Source: Firmicutes bacterium UBA6806
Lineage (GTDB): Bacteria > Bacillota > Clostridia > Peptostreptococcales > Acidaminobacteraceae
Length of the DNA: 64,000 nt
Assembly (NCBI GenBank): GCA_002452745.1
Contig: DKFC01000053.1
Span: 1 to 64,000, forward strand
Direction of reading: 5' to 3'
Under the pieces are notes generated by a model. That model had not been told where the DNA came from. It searched no databases and saw only the letters and a list, made by a program, of their open reading frames with translations. Positions 7,874 through 16,324 of this stretch are shown here, one piece after another (the stretch's first letter is position 1; every line of letters starts with the position of its first letter). Made by a program: the position numbers and the translations under genes.

Positions 7874-8425
7874 ATGAATCCAAGCAAGATTATAGCCATC
7901 AATTTAAAAAGGCTTAGAACCGAGCGCAACCTGAGTCTCGGACAGCTCTCCCAGCTCAGCGATGTCAGCAAAGTCATGCTCGCCCAACTGGAAAAAGGTG
8001 AAACCAACCCGACGATCAACACCCTTTGGAAAATCGCAAATGGATTAAAAGTCCCCTATACGCTTCTACTTGAACAAATAGAACCCACTGCCGCAATTGT
8101 AAGATCAAAAGACACCTTAAAACAGTTGGATGAAGATGGGCACTATCGCCTCTTCTGTTACTATTCCAACACGCCTTCACGTAATTTTGAACAGTTTTTA
8201 GTGGAACTGGATGCCGGCCACTCGCACTATTCCGTGGGGCACTCTGAACGCGTTCAAGAGTATATCCTCGTTTTAGAGGGCAAGATGAAAGTGGTGGTGG
8301 ATGAAGACAGTTACATTTTATCTCCCAAAGATGCCATTCAGTTTGACGCGTCTCTACCACACGCCTACTTTTCCATCGGCGACACCACTCTAAAGGTGGT
8401 TCTCACCATCTACTATGCACTATAG
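7874..8425 (+). CDS. XRE-family regulator with C-terminal cupin domain
   Basis: A 183-residue protein with an N-terminal helix-turn-helix of the XRE/lambda-repressor type (about 9-65, with LSQLSDVSKVMLAQLEKGETNPTI split over helices 2 and 3) and a C-terminal cupin_2 barrel (about 105-180, with GHSERVQEYILVLEGKMKV). Such HTH-cupin regulators bind small metabolites in the cupin and control adjacent transport genes. Divergent orientation to azlCD and the palindrome between them make it the likely azl regulator. The ATG has AAGGAG upstream. Confidence 0.9.
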   Translation: MNPSKIIAINLKRLRTERNLSLGQLSQLSDVSKVMLAQLEKGETNPTINTLWKIANGLKVPYTLLLEQIEPTAAIVRSKDTLKQLDEDGHYRLFCYYSNTPSRNFEQFLVELDAGHSHYSVGHSERVQEYILVLEGKMKVVVDEDSYILSPKDAIQFDASLPHAYFSIGDTTLKVVLTIYYAL

Positions 8426-8518
8426 AGTCTCTATGTTTGCATTTATAAATATTCGGACATCACACCTGCTTTTCTTGCCAAATTGCCTATGGCAATGACT
8501 TTCACACGTTCATAAATA

Positions 8519-8547
8519 GAGCACCTCGCAAAATTCGCAAGGTGCTC
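8519..8547 (-). terminator. Hairpin downstream of the alpha-mannosidase gene
   Basis: An 8-bp stem, GAGCACCT (8519-8526) with AGGTGCTC (8540-8547), 29 bases past the mannosidase stop. On the minus strand it is followed by CTATTTATG, a weak U tract, so it may be a poor terminator or an mRNA-stabilising end. Confidence 0.45.
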
Positions 8548-8575
8548 CATATAAGGGTATTACAATGAAAAGAAA

Positions 8576-11500
8576 TTACAAGTTTATATTTAATGTGATG
8601 ATTTCAAACGGTGTGTAATCAATCACTATCGTGCCGCTTTCAACGTCTATTGACTTTAGCACTTCACCTGATAGTTTTACTTTTTCAACCGCTTTCACAT
8701 TCCCTAAAAACGTGAGTTTTGACTTGCCACGTCTATTGTAATGTTCTACCAATCTCAGTTGAACAGTGGTTTCCGATACAGTTCTAAAAGACTCTATCAT
8801 GAGGTTTTCAGGTAAGCCTTCAATCCAACTCACGTCACACCTTCCGCTTGAAATAGCCCCGCTGAAAGCCATGATGGGTTCAGTGAAGCACAGCGCCTCA
8901 TGATGCACGCTTCCACAAGTGGCGTCGCCAGCATGCGGCAACAGCGCATATTTAAAGTGGTGTTCTCCCTTATCCGAGGCTTCGTTTGGCCACGTCGGAG
9001 ATTTTAAAAAGCTCATGCCGAGGGTTGCCCCTTCTGAGCTGTACCCAAACTTATCCCCACTCATAAGGGCTACGCCATAATTGTCTTCTGATAAATCTCC
9101 CCAATGGGCCGCACAGACTTCAAACATTGCCGAATGATAACTGTGATTCCTGTCAATTGGTCGTTTTACATGCCCAAATTGGATATCAAATTTTGCCTCT
9201 GTTGCATTTAAGTTCAGGTCAAAATAAGTTCTCAGCAATACCTGTTCCTCTTGCCAATCTACCTGTGTATCAAAGTCAATTCTAGGCTGATTTTGATAGA
9301 AGTAAATTCGCTGTGTAACCTCTGAATTTCTAAAGTGTCGCTTCACTTGAATCACTTTGAAAAGAGCCGCCTCTTGCACCTCAATTTCAGGTCTTCCTTC
9401 AAATAGAAGTTCAAACTTGGTGTAATCCTCATTGATATCCCAAGCATCCCATCTAAGCGGTCTATCCTCGTATAGACACAATCTATTGCCGAAGCCTTCT
9501 TCTCCAATAATCTCTCGCTCAAATCGCTTATCCCAGATGTTTGTAAATCTTCCCTGTTCATCCATTTGAATGCTGTAATAAGGCGTTTCCAATGTCAATC
9601 CACCTAATACCTCAACGGGTTTATTTAATACACAATCTGTCTTTTCAATCTCAAAAGTTGTCATAGAGAGCGGTGGCAGACCTGCCACATGCGCTTTATA
9701 GCCCTCTTCTTCTCTGACAATCTCAAAACGCTCATCACCGCGAACCAAGTTAAGTTTTAAACTGCCTTCTGGCAGAAGGGACGGCTCTATGCACACCGTT
9801 CCACTAAATTCAAATCCGTGAGGATTGAAGAGTGTCAACTGTTGACTGTTTCCGCTGAACAAGTGCTCTCCAACAGTGTCTTTTGTGTTTTTCACAGTCT
9901 TAAACGCCTCGTCCAGCTGGCAGTAGGCCTCGTCATAAACCCTTTTAATAGAAGTCCCCGGCAAAATATCATGAAACTGATTTAGCAACAATGTGCGCCA
10001 AGGCTCAATCAGTTCATTTTGATTGAGTGCCTGCTCCTTTGTGTCCTTTAATAAGTTTGTGGCCTTGGAAAACGCCATGAGCTTTTCAGTGTTTAGGAGA
10101 GCCTGCTCCAAACGCCTATGTCTCTGCTTCATTCCCGCGTTGGTGGTATAAGTGCCCCGGTGGTATTCGAGGTATAGTTCACCTCTCCATTCAGGCAACT
10201 GCTTTACATCTGTTTGATTGAAAGCCTCAATAAAATCAGAGACAAAGGACATCTTCAGTTTTGGAAGCCCAGGAAATCCCTTTGAAAGTCGTTTTGCACT
10301 TTCCAGCATCGTTTCTGTTGCACCGCCGCCGCCATCGCCATAGCCAAATGGCATAATTGCATTTGGTTGAATATCCCTCTGCTGATGGCGTTTTATAGTT
10401 CCGAGCATTTCACTTGGATGACAGTTCCCCTCATATCTCGTTATGAATTTTCCCTGCTCGAGCACATCCATCTTCGTAGTTGTTATGAACTGTGTTGGGA
10501 TTGCACTGCCGTCGATTCCCCGCCAGAGAAAACTGTCATATGGCAGTTTATTGGTATCATTCCATGAAATTTTAGAAGTAATGAACATTTCGATATTGAA
10601 TTGCTTTAGGATTTGAGGCAATACGGCACTGTATCCAAATACATCTGGCAGCCACAAAGTTTTAGAAGTACTGTTGAATTTTGATTTATAATAGGCCTGT
10701 CCCATCTCAATTTGACGAATCATGGATTCGCCGCCGATTAGATTGCAGTCGGCTTCAAGATACATCGCCCCTTCTGTTTCCCATTTTCCCGCTTCATGAG
10801 TCTTCACGATGTTATTAAAAATAGAAGGGTAATCCTCTTCCAGCATTTCGTAGAGAACTGGTTGACTGGCCATGAATTTATAATCTGGATATCGTGTCAT
10901 CATATCCATAACTGTTGAAAAACTTCTGGCGACTTTTTCCCTCGTCTGACGCAAATCCCACAGCCACGCCACATCTATATGTGTATGTCCCACCGCATGA
11001 ATCGTATAGCCGCATAGGTCTGTCTCCTTCCCATAAAGCGTCTTGTGAAGCCTTTCAGACAGCTTTTTTGTGGCTATTTTAGTGCCTTCTGACTCTCTGC
11101 AATCCAGCCTCATCTCATAGACAGCCTCTCTCAGACACTTTAAAACATACTCGTATTCCACCCCTTCTCTAGGCAGAACATCCAGTGCTTCTTTAGCTAT
11201 TTTCAAGTCATAATAGGCGTCAAATATCGAGTTTGACCTCTCTATTAATTTAATTCGGAACCTCATGTCTCCTTTACTCATGCCCGTATATAAATGCATG
11301 CCTATTTCCATCAGCTTGCCGTGCCATTCAGGTCTTATAAACACTGCTCGATGATTCACATCAAGCCCACAAATCGCCTCACCGTTTACATAGGCCAGTA
11401 ACTGTGGGTTTACAGCGTCCCATTCACCTTCTCTCCCAGTGCTGATCTCTATGAAATAAGTACAATCGTCCTTCTTTACAGGTGCAACCATGTCAAATTT

Positions 11501-11680
11501 AATAAAATATCGCTCATCCTCAGTTGTCTTAAACCAAGGCAATTCCAGTTGCCTAAATGGTACATTTACCTTCTCTGGCGACTTGAAGTCCCCTTCGGCA
11601 ATATAAATGGACTCAATCGTATCCACTGTTTTTTCACACCAGCTGTTAAGCGTTTGAAGCGCTCTCTCTATCCTCAGCAT
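8576..11680 (-). CDS. Alpha-mannosidase, glycoside hydrolase family 38
   Basis: A 1034-residue cytoplasmic-type GH38 alpha-mannosidase with no signal peptide. The zinc-binding N-terminal catalytic motif GHTHIDVAWLWD, the nucleophile region LWLPDVFGYSAVL (the Asp in PDVFG) and the downstream HDILPGTSI histidine are all present, so the enzyme looks intact. A C-terminal beta-rich region of about 400 residues follows, as normal for the family. It removes alpha-linked mannose from glycans or mannosides. The ATG at 11680 has GAGGAGGAA just upstream; a TTG further up does not. The gene stands alone, with no sugar transporter beside it. Its upstream region has an 18-bp tandem repeat including TATAAT-like hexamers. 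Confidence 0.95.
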   Translation of the reverse strand: MLRIERALQTLNSWCEKTVDTIESIYIAEGDFKSPEKVNVPFRQLELPWFKTTEDERYFIKFDMVAPVKKDDCTYFIEISTGREGEWDAVNPQLLAYVNGEAICGLDVNHRAVFIRPEWHGKLMEIGMHLYTGMSKGDMRFRIKLIERSNSIFDAYYDLKIAKEALDVLPREGVEYEYVLKCLREAVYEMRLDCRESEGTKIATKKLSERLHKTLYGKETDLCGYTIHAVGHTHIDVAWLWDLRQTREKVARSFSTVMDMMTRYPDYKFMASQPVLYEMLEEDYPSIFNNIVKTHEAGKWETEGAMYLEADCNLIGGESMIRQIEMGQAYYKSKFNSTSKTLWLPDVFGYSAVLPQILKQFNIEMFITSKISWNDTNKLPYDSFLWRGIDGSAIPTQFITTTKMDVLEQGKFITRYEGNCHPSEMLGTIKRHQQRDIQPNAIMPFGYGDGGGGATETMLESAKRLSKGFPGLPKLKMSFVSDFIEAFNQTDVKQLPEWRGELYLEYHRGTYTTNAGMKQRHRRLEQALLNTEKLMAFSKATNLLKDTKEQALNQNELIEPWRTLLLNQFHDILPGTSIKRVYDEAYCQLDEAFKTVKNTKDTVGEHLFSGNSQQLTLFNPHGFEFSGTVCIEPSLLPEGSLKLNLVRGDERFEIVREEEGYKAHVAGLPPLSMTTFEIEKTDCVLNKPVEVLGGLTLETPYYSIQMDEQGRFTNIWDKRFEREIIGEEGFGNRLCLYEDRPLRWDAWDINEDYTKFELLFEGRPEIEVQEAALFKVIQVKRHFRNSEVTQRIYFYQNQPRIDFDTQVDWQEEQVLLRTYFDLNLNATEAKFDIQFGHVKRPIDRNHSYHSAMFEVCAAHWGDLSEDNYGVALMSGDKFGYSSEGATLGMSFLKSPTWPNEASDKGEHHFKYALLPHAGDATCGSVHHEALCFTEPIMAFSGAISSGRCDVSWIEGLPENLMIESFRTVSETTVQLRLVEHYNRRGKSKLTFLGNVKAVEKVKLSGEVLKSIDVESGTIVIDYTPFEIITLNINL

Positions 11681-11717
11681 TGGTTCCTCCTCATGTTGCA
11701 AAGTATCAGTCTTCTAA

Positions 11718-11753
11718 ATTATATGCTCTAACCAGATTATATGCCCTAACCAG
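11718..11753. repeat. 18-bp tandem repeat in the alpha-mannosidase promoter region
   Basis: Two adjacent copies (11718-11735 and 11736-11753) differ at one base: ATTATATGCTCTAACCAG and the version with CCC instead of CTC. Read on the minus strand each ends in GCATATAAT, so each carries a possible -10 hexamer, preceded by CTGGTTAG. The distal copy may be a duplicated promoter or regulator site. Confidence 0.7.
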
Positions 11754-11775
11754 TCGTTTTAAAATTTTATTTATC

Positions 11776-11814
11776 AACAGCTTTCCGAAACGTTTTAAAT
11801 TTCGGAAAGCTGTT
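11776..11814. promoter_or_regulatory. Perfect 15-bp inverted repeat with 9-base spacer
   Basis: Arms AACAGCTTTCCGAAA (11776-11790) and TTTCGGAAAGCTGTT (11800-11814) are exact reverse complements. It lies between the divergent mannosidase and small membrane-protein genes. No U tract follows on either strand, so it looks more like an operator or mRNA leader hairpin than a terminator. The core TTTCGGAAAG recurs at 18875 and 18985. Confidence 0.6.
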
Positions 11815-11865
11815 CTAAAGTCACAATACATCTTATATACTAAAAGGGCAAAAGGAGGATGTATT

Positions 11866-12204
11866 ATGATTCTGATTTTCAAAGATTTTGTAAAATGCGG
11901 AAAACTCTCTGCCTTTCCCACAGCATTTATTGCGTTAATTTCGGTGCTATTAGGCCTTTTTCACAGAAATTTAGGACCTGAAACAGCCGTTTCCATAAAA
12001 AATGGACTCTACTATACCGGCAGCTTTGGCCTGTTGCTTTCAGCGGCCTTTTTCGTTCAAAAGAACGGCAATCGTCCACTTGACTTTCAATACGAATGGA
12101 GACAGCATTTCAAGCGATTCTCGCTGGGGTTTGTGGTGCTTTTCGTCAGTTTGTTCACCTGTCTTTGGGGCGTTTTAATCCAGCTCGCCTACGAACTGCT
12201 CTGA
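11866..12204 (+). CDS. Small membrane protein of unknown function
   Basis: A 112-residue protein with three predicted membrane helices (about 12-30, 42-58 and 86-110) and a short charged loop around NGNRPLDFQYEWRQHFKRF. The start is clear: AAAGGAGG at 11851-11858 precedes the ATG. I do not recognise the family with confidence. It is a single gene, divergent from the alpha-mannosidase, downstream of the inverted repeat at 11776-11814, and followed by the convergent oligopeptide transporter operon. Confidence 0.7.
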   Translation: MILIFKDFVKCGKLSAFPTAFIALISVLLGLFHRNLGPETAVSIKNGLYYTGSFGLLLSAAFFVQKNGNRPLDFQYEWRQHFKRFSLGFVVLFVSLFTCLWGVLIQLAYELL

Positions 12205-12225
12205 TATCAATCACCCCTTATCATC

Positions 12226-12247
12226 AGGCGGCTGTAAATTGCCGCCT
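12226..12247 (-). terminator. Hairpin after the last gene of the peptide transporter operon
   Basis: Stem AGGCGGC (12226-12232) with GCCGCCT (12241-12247), directly at the stop codon of the OppF-like gene. No U tract follows on the minus strand, so termination strength is doubtful. Confidence 0.45.
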
Positions 12248-13240
12248 CTATTCACCATACAGATGACACGCCACAAAATGTCCCGGCTCAATCTCATTGA
12301 GCTTTGGAATCTTCTCAGCACAAATATCCATGACTTTGCTGCATCGGTCTCTAAATCTGCACCCCGGTTTGGGGTTGATTGGACTCGGAACTTCACCTTC
12401 CAGTTTTATTCGACTCTTTTCAGCCGATTTCTTGGGATTCGGAATGGGAATTGCCGATAAAAGCGCCTCTGTATACGGGTGTTTAGGCGTCCTGTACAGC
12501 TCTTGACTATCAGCAAGTTCTATAAGTTGTCCTAAGTACATAACACCGACTCTATCTGAAATATGCTTTACCATCGACAGATCATGTGCAATAAACAAAT
12601 AGGTCAATCCCAAGTCTCGTTGCAATTTGATGAGCAAGTTTACGATTTGTGCCTGAATGGACACATCCAGTGCAGAGATTGGTTCATCGCAGACGATAAA
12701 TTCGGGATTGATAGCCAGTGCACGGGCAATTCCAATCCTCTGCCTCTGTCCACCAGAAAACTCATGCGGAAACCGATTGACGTGCTCTCTGTTGAGACCT
12801 ACGAGTTTTAAAAGTTCCTGAATCCGCTCAGTTCTCTCTTTGACAGTGCACAAGCCATGTATATCAAGCCCTTCTGCTATAATGTCCCCAACAGTCATCC
12901 GAGGATTTAGCGAGGCATAGGGATCTTGAAAGATAATTTGACAGTTTTGTTTGAACTTCAATTTTTCATGAGCATTCATACTGTTTACAGACTTTCCTTG
13001 AAACAGCACTTCGCCTTCTGTGGGTTTATAAAGTCCCACAACCGTTCTCCCACATGTGGTCTTGCCGCATCCTGACTCGCCAACCAGTCCAAGCGTCTCC
13101 CCTTTATAGATGTCAAAACTCACATCATCTACGGCCTTGAGCAAGTTTCCATGCGACACGGCAAAGTATTTTTTCAAGTGCTTGACTTCCACAAGTTTCT
13201 CTCTATCCGACTTTTTTGAGGTTATAGGCATTTGTTCCAT
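12248..13240 (-). CDS. oppF: Oligopeptide/dipeptide ABC transporter ATPase (OppF-like)
   Basis: A 330-residue ATP-binding subunit. Walker A GESGCGKTT, signature SGGQRQRIG and Walker B FIVCDEPISALD are intact. The C-terminal oligopeptide-transporter extension includes the Cys-rich segment CRFRDRCSKVMDIC, which in Opp/Dpp ATPases binds a [4Fe-4S] cluster. It works with the OppD-like ATPase to energise peptide import. The ATG has a GGGGG ribosome site, and the gene begins 1 base after the upstream stop. It is the last gene of the operon. Confidence 0.93.
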   Translation of the reverse strand: MEQMPITSKKSDREKLVEVKHLKKYFAVSHGNLLKAVDDVSFDIYKGETLGLVGESGCGKTTCGRTVVGLYKPTEGEVLFQGKSVNSMNAHEKLKFKQNCQIIFQDPYASLNPRMTVGDIIAEGLDIHGLCTVKERTERIQELLKLVGLNREHVNRFPHEFSGGQRQRIGIARALAINPEFIVCDEPISALDVSIQAQIVNLLIKLQRDLGLTYLFIAHDLSMVKHISDRVGVMYLGQLIELADSQELYRTPKHPYTEALLSAIPIPNPKKSAEKSRIKLEGEVPSPINPKPGCRFRDRCSKVMDICAEKIPKLNEIEPGHFVACHLYGE

Positions 13241-13241
13241 C

Positions 13242-14252
13242 TTAGAGTCCCCCTTCCCTGTAATTTACTTTGGGGCTTTTTTCATGAAGCAACCAACATC
13301 TGCAAAAATGTGTCTCAGTAATCTGAGTTTGCTCTGGAGCCATGCGCTTGCAGATATTCATTGCATATTTACACCGACTTGAAAAGCCACAGCCAGTGGG
13401 TGGTTTGACCAAGTCGGGTGGTGTTCCAGGAATCGAAACGAGGGGTGCTTTGTTGTCGATGTCCAGTCCCGGAACGGCGTTTAGCAGTGCCACTGTGTAC
13501 GGATGCGTGGGGTTGAAGTAAATTTCCTCCACAGTGCCCTTTTCCACTATTTCGCCTGCATACATAACCGCAACCTTATGCGCTATATCTGCCACCACCC
13601 CAAGGTCATGGGTTATCAAAATAATAGAGGTTCCTGATTTTTTTTGGATTTCCTTAAGCAAATCCAGTATTTGAGCTTGAATGGTCACATCAAGTGCCGT
13701 TGTGGGCTCATCTGCTATCAGCAGTTTTGGATTGCAGGCCAGCGCTATGGCAATCATTACACGCTGCCTCATCCCACCTGAGAACTGATGGGGATATTGA
13801 TTAATTCTCTCTTCAACATTTGGAATGCCAACACTTCTCAAAAGTTGCCTTGCAGATTCCACCGCATCGGCTTTAGGGATGTCAGTGTGCTTTAGAAGGC
13901 TTTCCACAATCTGTGCGCCCACTTTCATGGTCGGATTTAGAGACGTCATTGGATCCTGAAAAATAATGCCCGCCTCTCTACCTCTAAACGCCTCTAATTC
14001 TCTATTTGAATACTTCAATATATCATGTCCGTCAAAGATGATCTTGCTGTCTTTTTTGACTTCGCTGTTGTTCTTTGGAAGTAATCCCAAAATGCTCTTG
14101 GAGGTCACTGATTTGCCACAGCCCGACTCGCCTACAATTGCAAGCACCTCACCTTTATTGACCTCAAAGGAAACACCTCTCACGGCCTGAACTTCACCTG
14201 CATACGTGTGAAACGACACCTTCAGGTTTTCAACTTTTAACAACTCTGACAT
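13242..14252 (-). CDS. oppD: Oligopeptide/dipeptide ABC transporter ATPase (OppD-like)
   Basis: A 336-residue ATP-binding subunit with Walker A GESGCGKSV, signature SGGMRQRVM and Walker B LLIADEPTTALD. The C-terminal oligo_HPY extension carries CGFSSRCKYAMNIC. The ATG at 14252 follows AGGAGG by 6 bases; an upstream in-frame ATG at 14291 falls inside the permease gene and lacks a site. It is coupled tightly between the OppC- and OppF-like genes. Confidence 0.93.
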   Translation of the reverse strand: MSELLKVENLKVSFHTYAGEVQAVRGVSFEVNKGEVLAIVGESGCGKSVTSKSILGLLPKNNSEVKKDSKIIFDGHDILKYSNRELEAFRGREAGIIFQDPMTSLNPTMKVGAQIVESLLKHTDIPKADAVESARQLLRSVGIPNVEERINQYPHQFSGGMRQRVMIAIALACNPKLLIADEPTTALDVTIQAQILDLLKEIQKKSGTSIILITHDLGVVADIAHKVAVMYAGEIVEKGTVEEIYFNPTHPYTVALLNAVPGLDIDNKAPLVSIPGTPPDLVKPPTGCGFSSRCKYAMNICKRMAPEQTQITETHFCRCWLLHEKSPKVNYREGGL

Positions 14253-14262
14253 TGAATCCTCC

Positions 14263-15189
14263 TTATTGTCGTAATTTAGGGTCAAGTGCATCCCTTAAGC
14301 CATCTCCCAGCAGGTTGAACGCCAGCATGGTTAAACTGATGGCCACCGCAGGGAAAATAAGTTCATGCGGATAATATGACATCTGCTGTTGCCCCAGCGA
14401 TGCCATTGCCCCCCAGCTTGTAAACGGCGGTTGAACACCGAGGCCTATAAAACTGAGAAACGCCTCTGAAAAGATAAAGCCTGGGATTTGAAAGGTGATA
14501 TTGACAATAACCACACTCATGGTGTTTGGCAAAAGATGCTTTAATATGATTCTTCTGTGACTTGCACCCAGTGCCTGTGCTGCCAACACATACTCCGATT
14601 CCTTTAGCTGTAGAATTTGACCTCTTACCAGTCTAGCCAAGCCAGTCCAGCTGGTGATGCACAGTGCAATAATCAGCGAGGCCAAGCCCTTTTCCAGTGC
14701 AATGGATACCAAGATGACGACAATCATATAGGGAATGCCGACGATGACTTCCACAATCCGCATCATCACATCATCCAAAAGTCCGCCAAAGTAGCCTGCA
14801 ATACCGCCATAGAGCATTCCTATGATAAAACTCACCAATGTGCCCACAAGTCCGATGAGTATGGAAACCCTACCGCCAACCCAGATACGCGCAAAGATAT
14901 CCCGTCCGAGTTCGTCCATGCCAAACCAATGTTCACTGCTTGGCGTTTCATGGGATCGTTCGACTGTTTGTTCTTTATAGTCCACACTGGAGATGATTGG
15001 AATAAACACGCATCCAGCGATAATCGCAATTAGGGTAATCATGGAGATCATGGCTATTTTGTTCTTCTTTAGCCGCCTCCAAGCATCTTGCCAGTAGGTC
15101 ATGCCCGGTCTGACAATGGTGTTGATGTTCTCTTCATCCACACCGACAATTTCAAAGTCATCCGAAAGAAATTCCGGTTGATGGTCCAT
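14263..15189 (-). CDS. oppC: Peptide ABC transporter permease (OppC-like)
   Basis: A 308-residue permease with the OppC N-terminal domain (first helix about 42-64), an extracytoplasmic loop, then the BPD_transp_1 core. The EAA loop is at ALGASHRRIILKHLLPN, the site that contacts the ATPases. The start follows GAGGAGG. It pairs with the OppB-like permease to form the channel for imported peptides. Confidence 0.93.
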   Translation of the reverse strand: MDHQPEFLSDDFEIVGVDEENINTIVRPGMTYWQDAWRRLKKNKIAMISMITLIAIIAGCVFIPIISSVDYKEQTVERSHETPSSEHWFGMDELGRDIFARIWVGGRVSILIGLVGTLVSFIIGMLYGGIAGYFGGLLDDVMMRIVEVIVGIPYMIVVILVSIALEKGLASLIIALCITSWTGLARLVRGQILQLKESEYVLAAQALGASHRRIILKHLLPNTMSVVIVNITFQIPGFIFSEAFLSFIGLGVQPPFTSWGAMASLGQQQMSYYPHELIFPAVAISLTMLAFNLLGDGLRDALDPKLRQ

Positions 15190-15201
15190 TTTGCGCCTCC
15201 T

Positions 15202-16149
15202 CTATTTTGCAGTATTGGTGATTCTCACCCTTGGGTCAATAACAGTGTACAAGATATCCATGATGACAATAGAAAGGATGAAAAAGAACGAAAAAAAGAC
15301 TGTTGTCGCCATAATCATGGTAAAGTCTCTGCCATTGATACTCTCCACGTAGTACATGCCAAGTCCAGGAATACAGAAAATCCTCTCTATGACAAATGAA
15401 CCTGTGACAATCCCAGCAATTTGAGGTGCCAGCAGTGTTATAATCGGGGTTATGCTATTGCGCATCGCATGTTTAGAAATAATCTTAAACTGTGACAACC
15501 CCTTGGATTTGGCTGTCAGAATATAATCATTGCCCAAAACATCCAGAAGAGATGTCCTCATGAATCTTGAATAGACCGCTATACTTCCAAGGCTCGCCGC
15601 CAACGTCGGCAGTACTGTATACTTAAAGCCAGTCGTCCAAACATGGGAAGTCGGCCATCCGATAATTGGGAAGAATTTTCCACCCAGATACTTTTGAAGG
15701 AGTGCGGCTAAGACGAAACTCGGCACTGAAACGCCGATAATAGCCACCAGTATAACGACATAGTCCACCCATGTATTCCGCTTGAGGGCCGCAATAATGC
15801 CTAGAATGAGGCCTATAGTAAGGCCGAATAAAACCGCCTGAAGTCCCAATCTTGCTGAGACAGGGAATTTTTCCTTGATGATTTTGTTTGCTGTCAGTCC
15901 CGGCGTTTTCATGGACTCTCCTAAATCGCCGTGAACGAGATTATTAAGATAGATGACATATCTCTCTGTCACAGGTTTGTCCAGTCCCCATTTAGCCCTG
16001 ATGTTCTTTGCCACTGCTTCAGGCAGGAGCTTTGTTCCAGTCTGAACTGGGTCACCTGGCAAGGTATTCATCAGGAAAAAAGTTGCGGTTATGATAATCC
16101 ACATTGTTAAAATCATGTAGGCAAGACGTTTAAAGATATACTTAACCAT
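15202..16149 (-). CDS. oppB: Peptide ABC transporter permease (OppB-like)
   Basis: A 315-residue permease, the normal length for OppB. It starts with MVKYIFKRLAYMILTM, the typical amphipathic and first membrane helix, followed by the PGDP motif (TLPGDPVQTG) seen in the family. The EAA loop lies around AKSKGLSQFKIISKHAMRN. The ATG at 16149 is chosen from GAGGAG just upstream; an earlier in-frame ATG at 16254 runs through the intergenic hairpin. The first membrane component after the binding protein. Confidence 0.93.
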   Translation of the reverse strand: MVKYIFKRLAYMILTMWIIITATFFLMNTLPGDPVQTGTKLLPEAVAKNIRAKWGLDKPVTERYVIYLNNLVHGDLGESMKTPGLTANKIIKEKFPVSARLGLQAVLFGLTIGLILGIIAALKRNTWVDYVVILVAIIGVSVPSFVLAALLQKYLGGKFFPIIGWPTSHVWTTGFKYTVLPTLAASLGSIAVYSRFMRTSLLDVLGNDYILTAKSKGLSQFKIISKHAMRNSITPIITLLAPQIAGIVTGSFVIERIFCIPGLGMYYVESINGRDFTMIMATTVFFSFFFILSIVIMDILYTVIDPRVRITNTAK

Positions 16150-16217
16150 ATTTTTCTCCTCGTATAATATAGTCATGGAGAAATCAACACATGACCACTT
16201 CGTTTCAGGGTAAAAGA

Positions 16218-16247
16218 TAGAAAGGGATTTCTCAGAATCCCTTTCTA
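16218..16247 (-). promoter_or_regulatory. Intercistronic hairpin between binding-protein and permease genes
   Basis: A perfect 12-bp stem (16218-16229 with 16236-16247) and a 6-base loop. No U tract follows. In Opp operons such hairpins commonly protect or partly terminate the binding-protein mRNA so that it is made in excess over the membrane parts; that role is inferred. Confidence 0.65.
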
Positions 16248-16270
16248 CATCCATTTCCCCATCACTTAAT

Positions 16271-16324
16271 CACTTGGTTATTTACAATTGCTTGATTATT
16301 TACGATTACTTGGTTATTTACCTT
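16271..16324. repeat. Three imperfect 18-bp tandem repeats at the end of the oppA-like gene
   Basis: Units at 16271-16288, 16289-16306 and 16307-16324 share CTTGGTTATTTAC with small changes. The third unit covers the last codons and stop of the binding-protein gene, so the array appears to have grown from the gene's 3' end. No function is evident. Confidence 0.6.

Noticed and set aside
8016..8360. A 114-residue minus-strand frame inside the XRE-cupin regulator
   Set aside because: It is antisense to a recognised regulator and has no family features.
14617..15033. A 138-residue plus-strand frame in the OppC-like gene
   Set aside because: It is the antisense of a conserved permease with His/Asp-rich low-complexity sequence.
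16271..16324. Possible CRISPR-like repeats
   Set aside because: Only three contiguous degenerate 18-bp units, no spacers and no cas genes.
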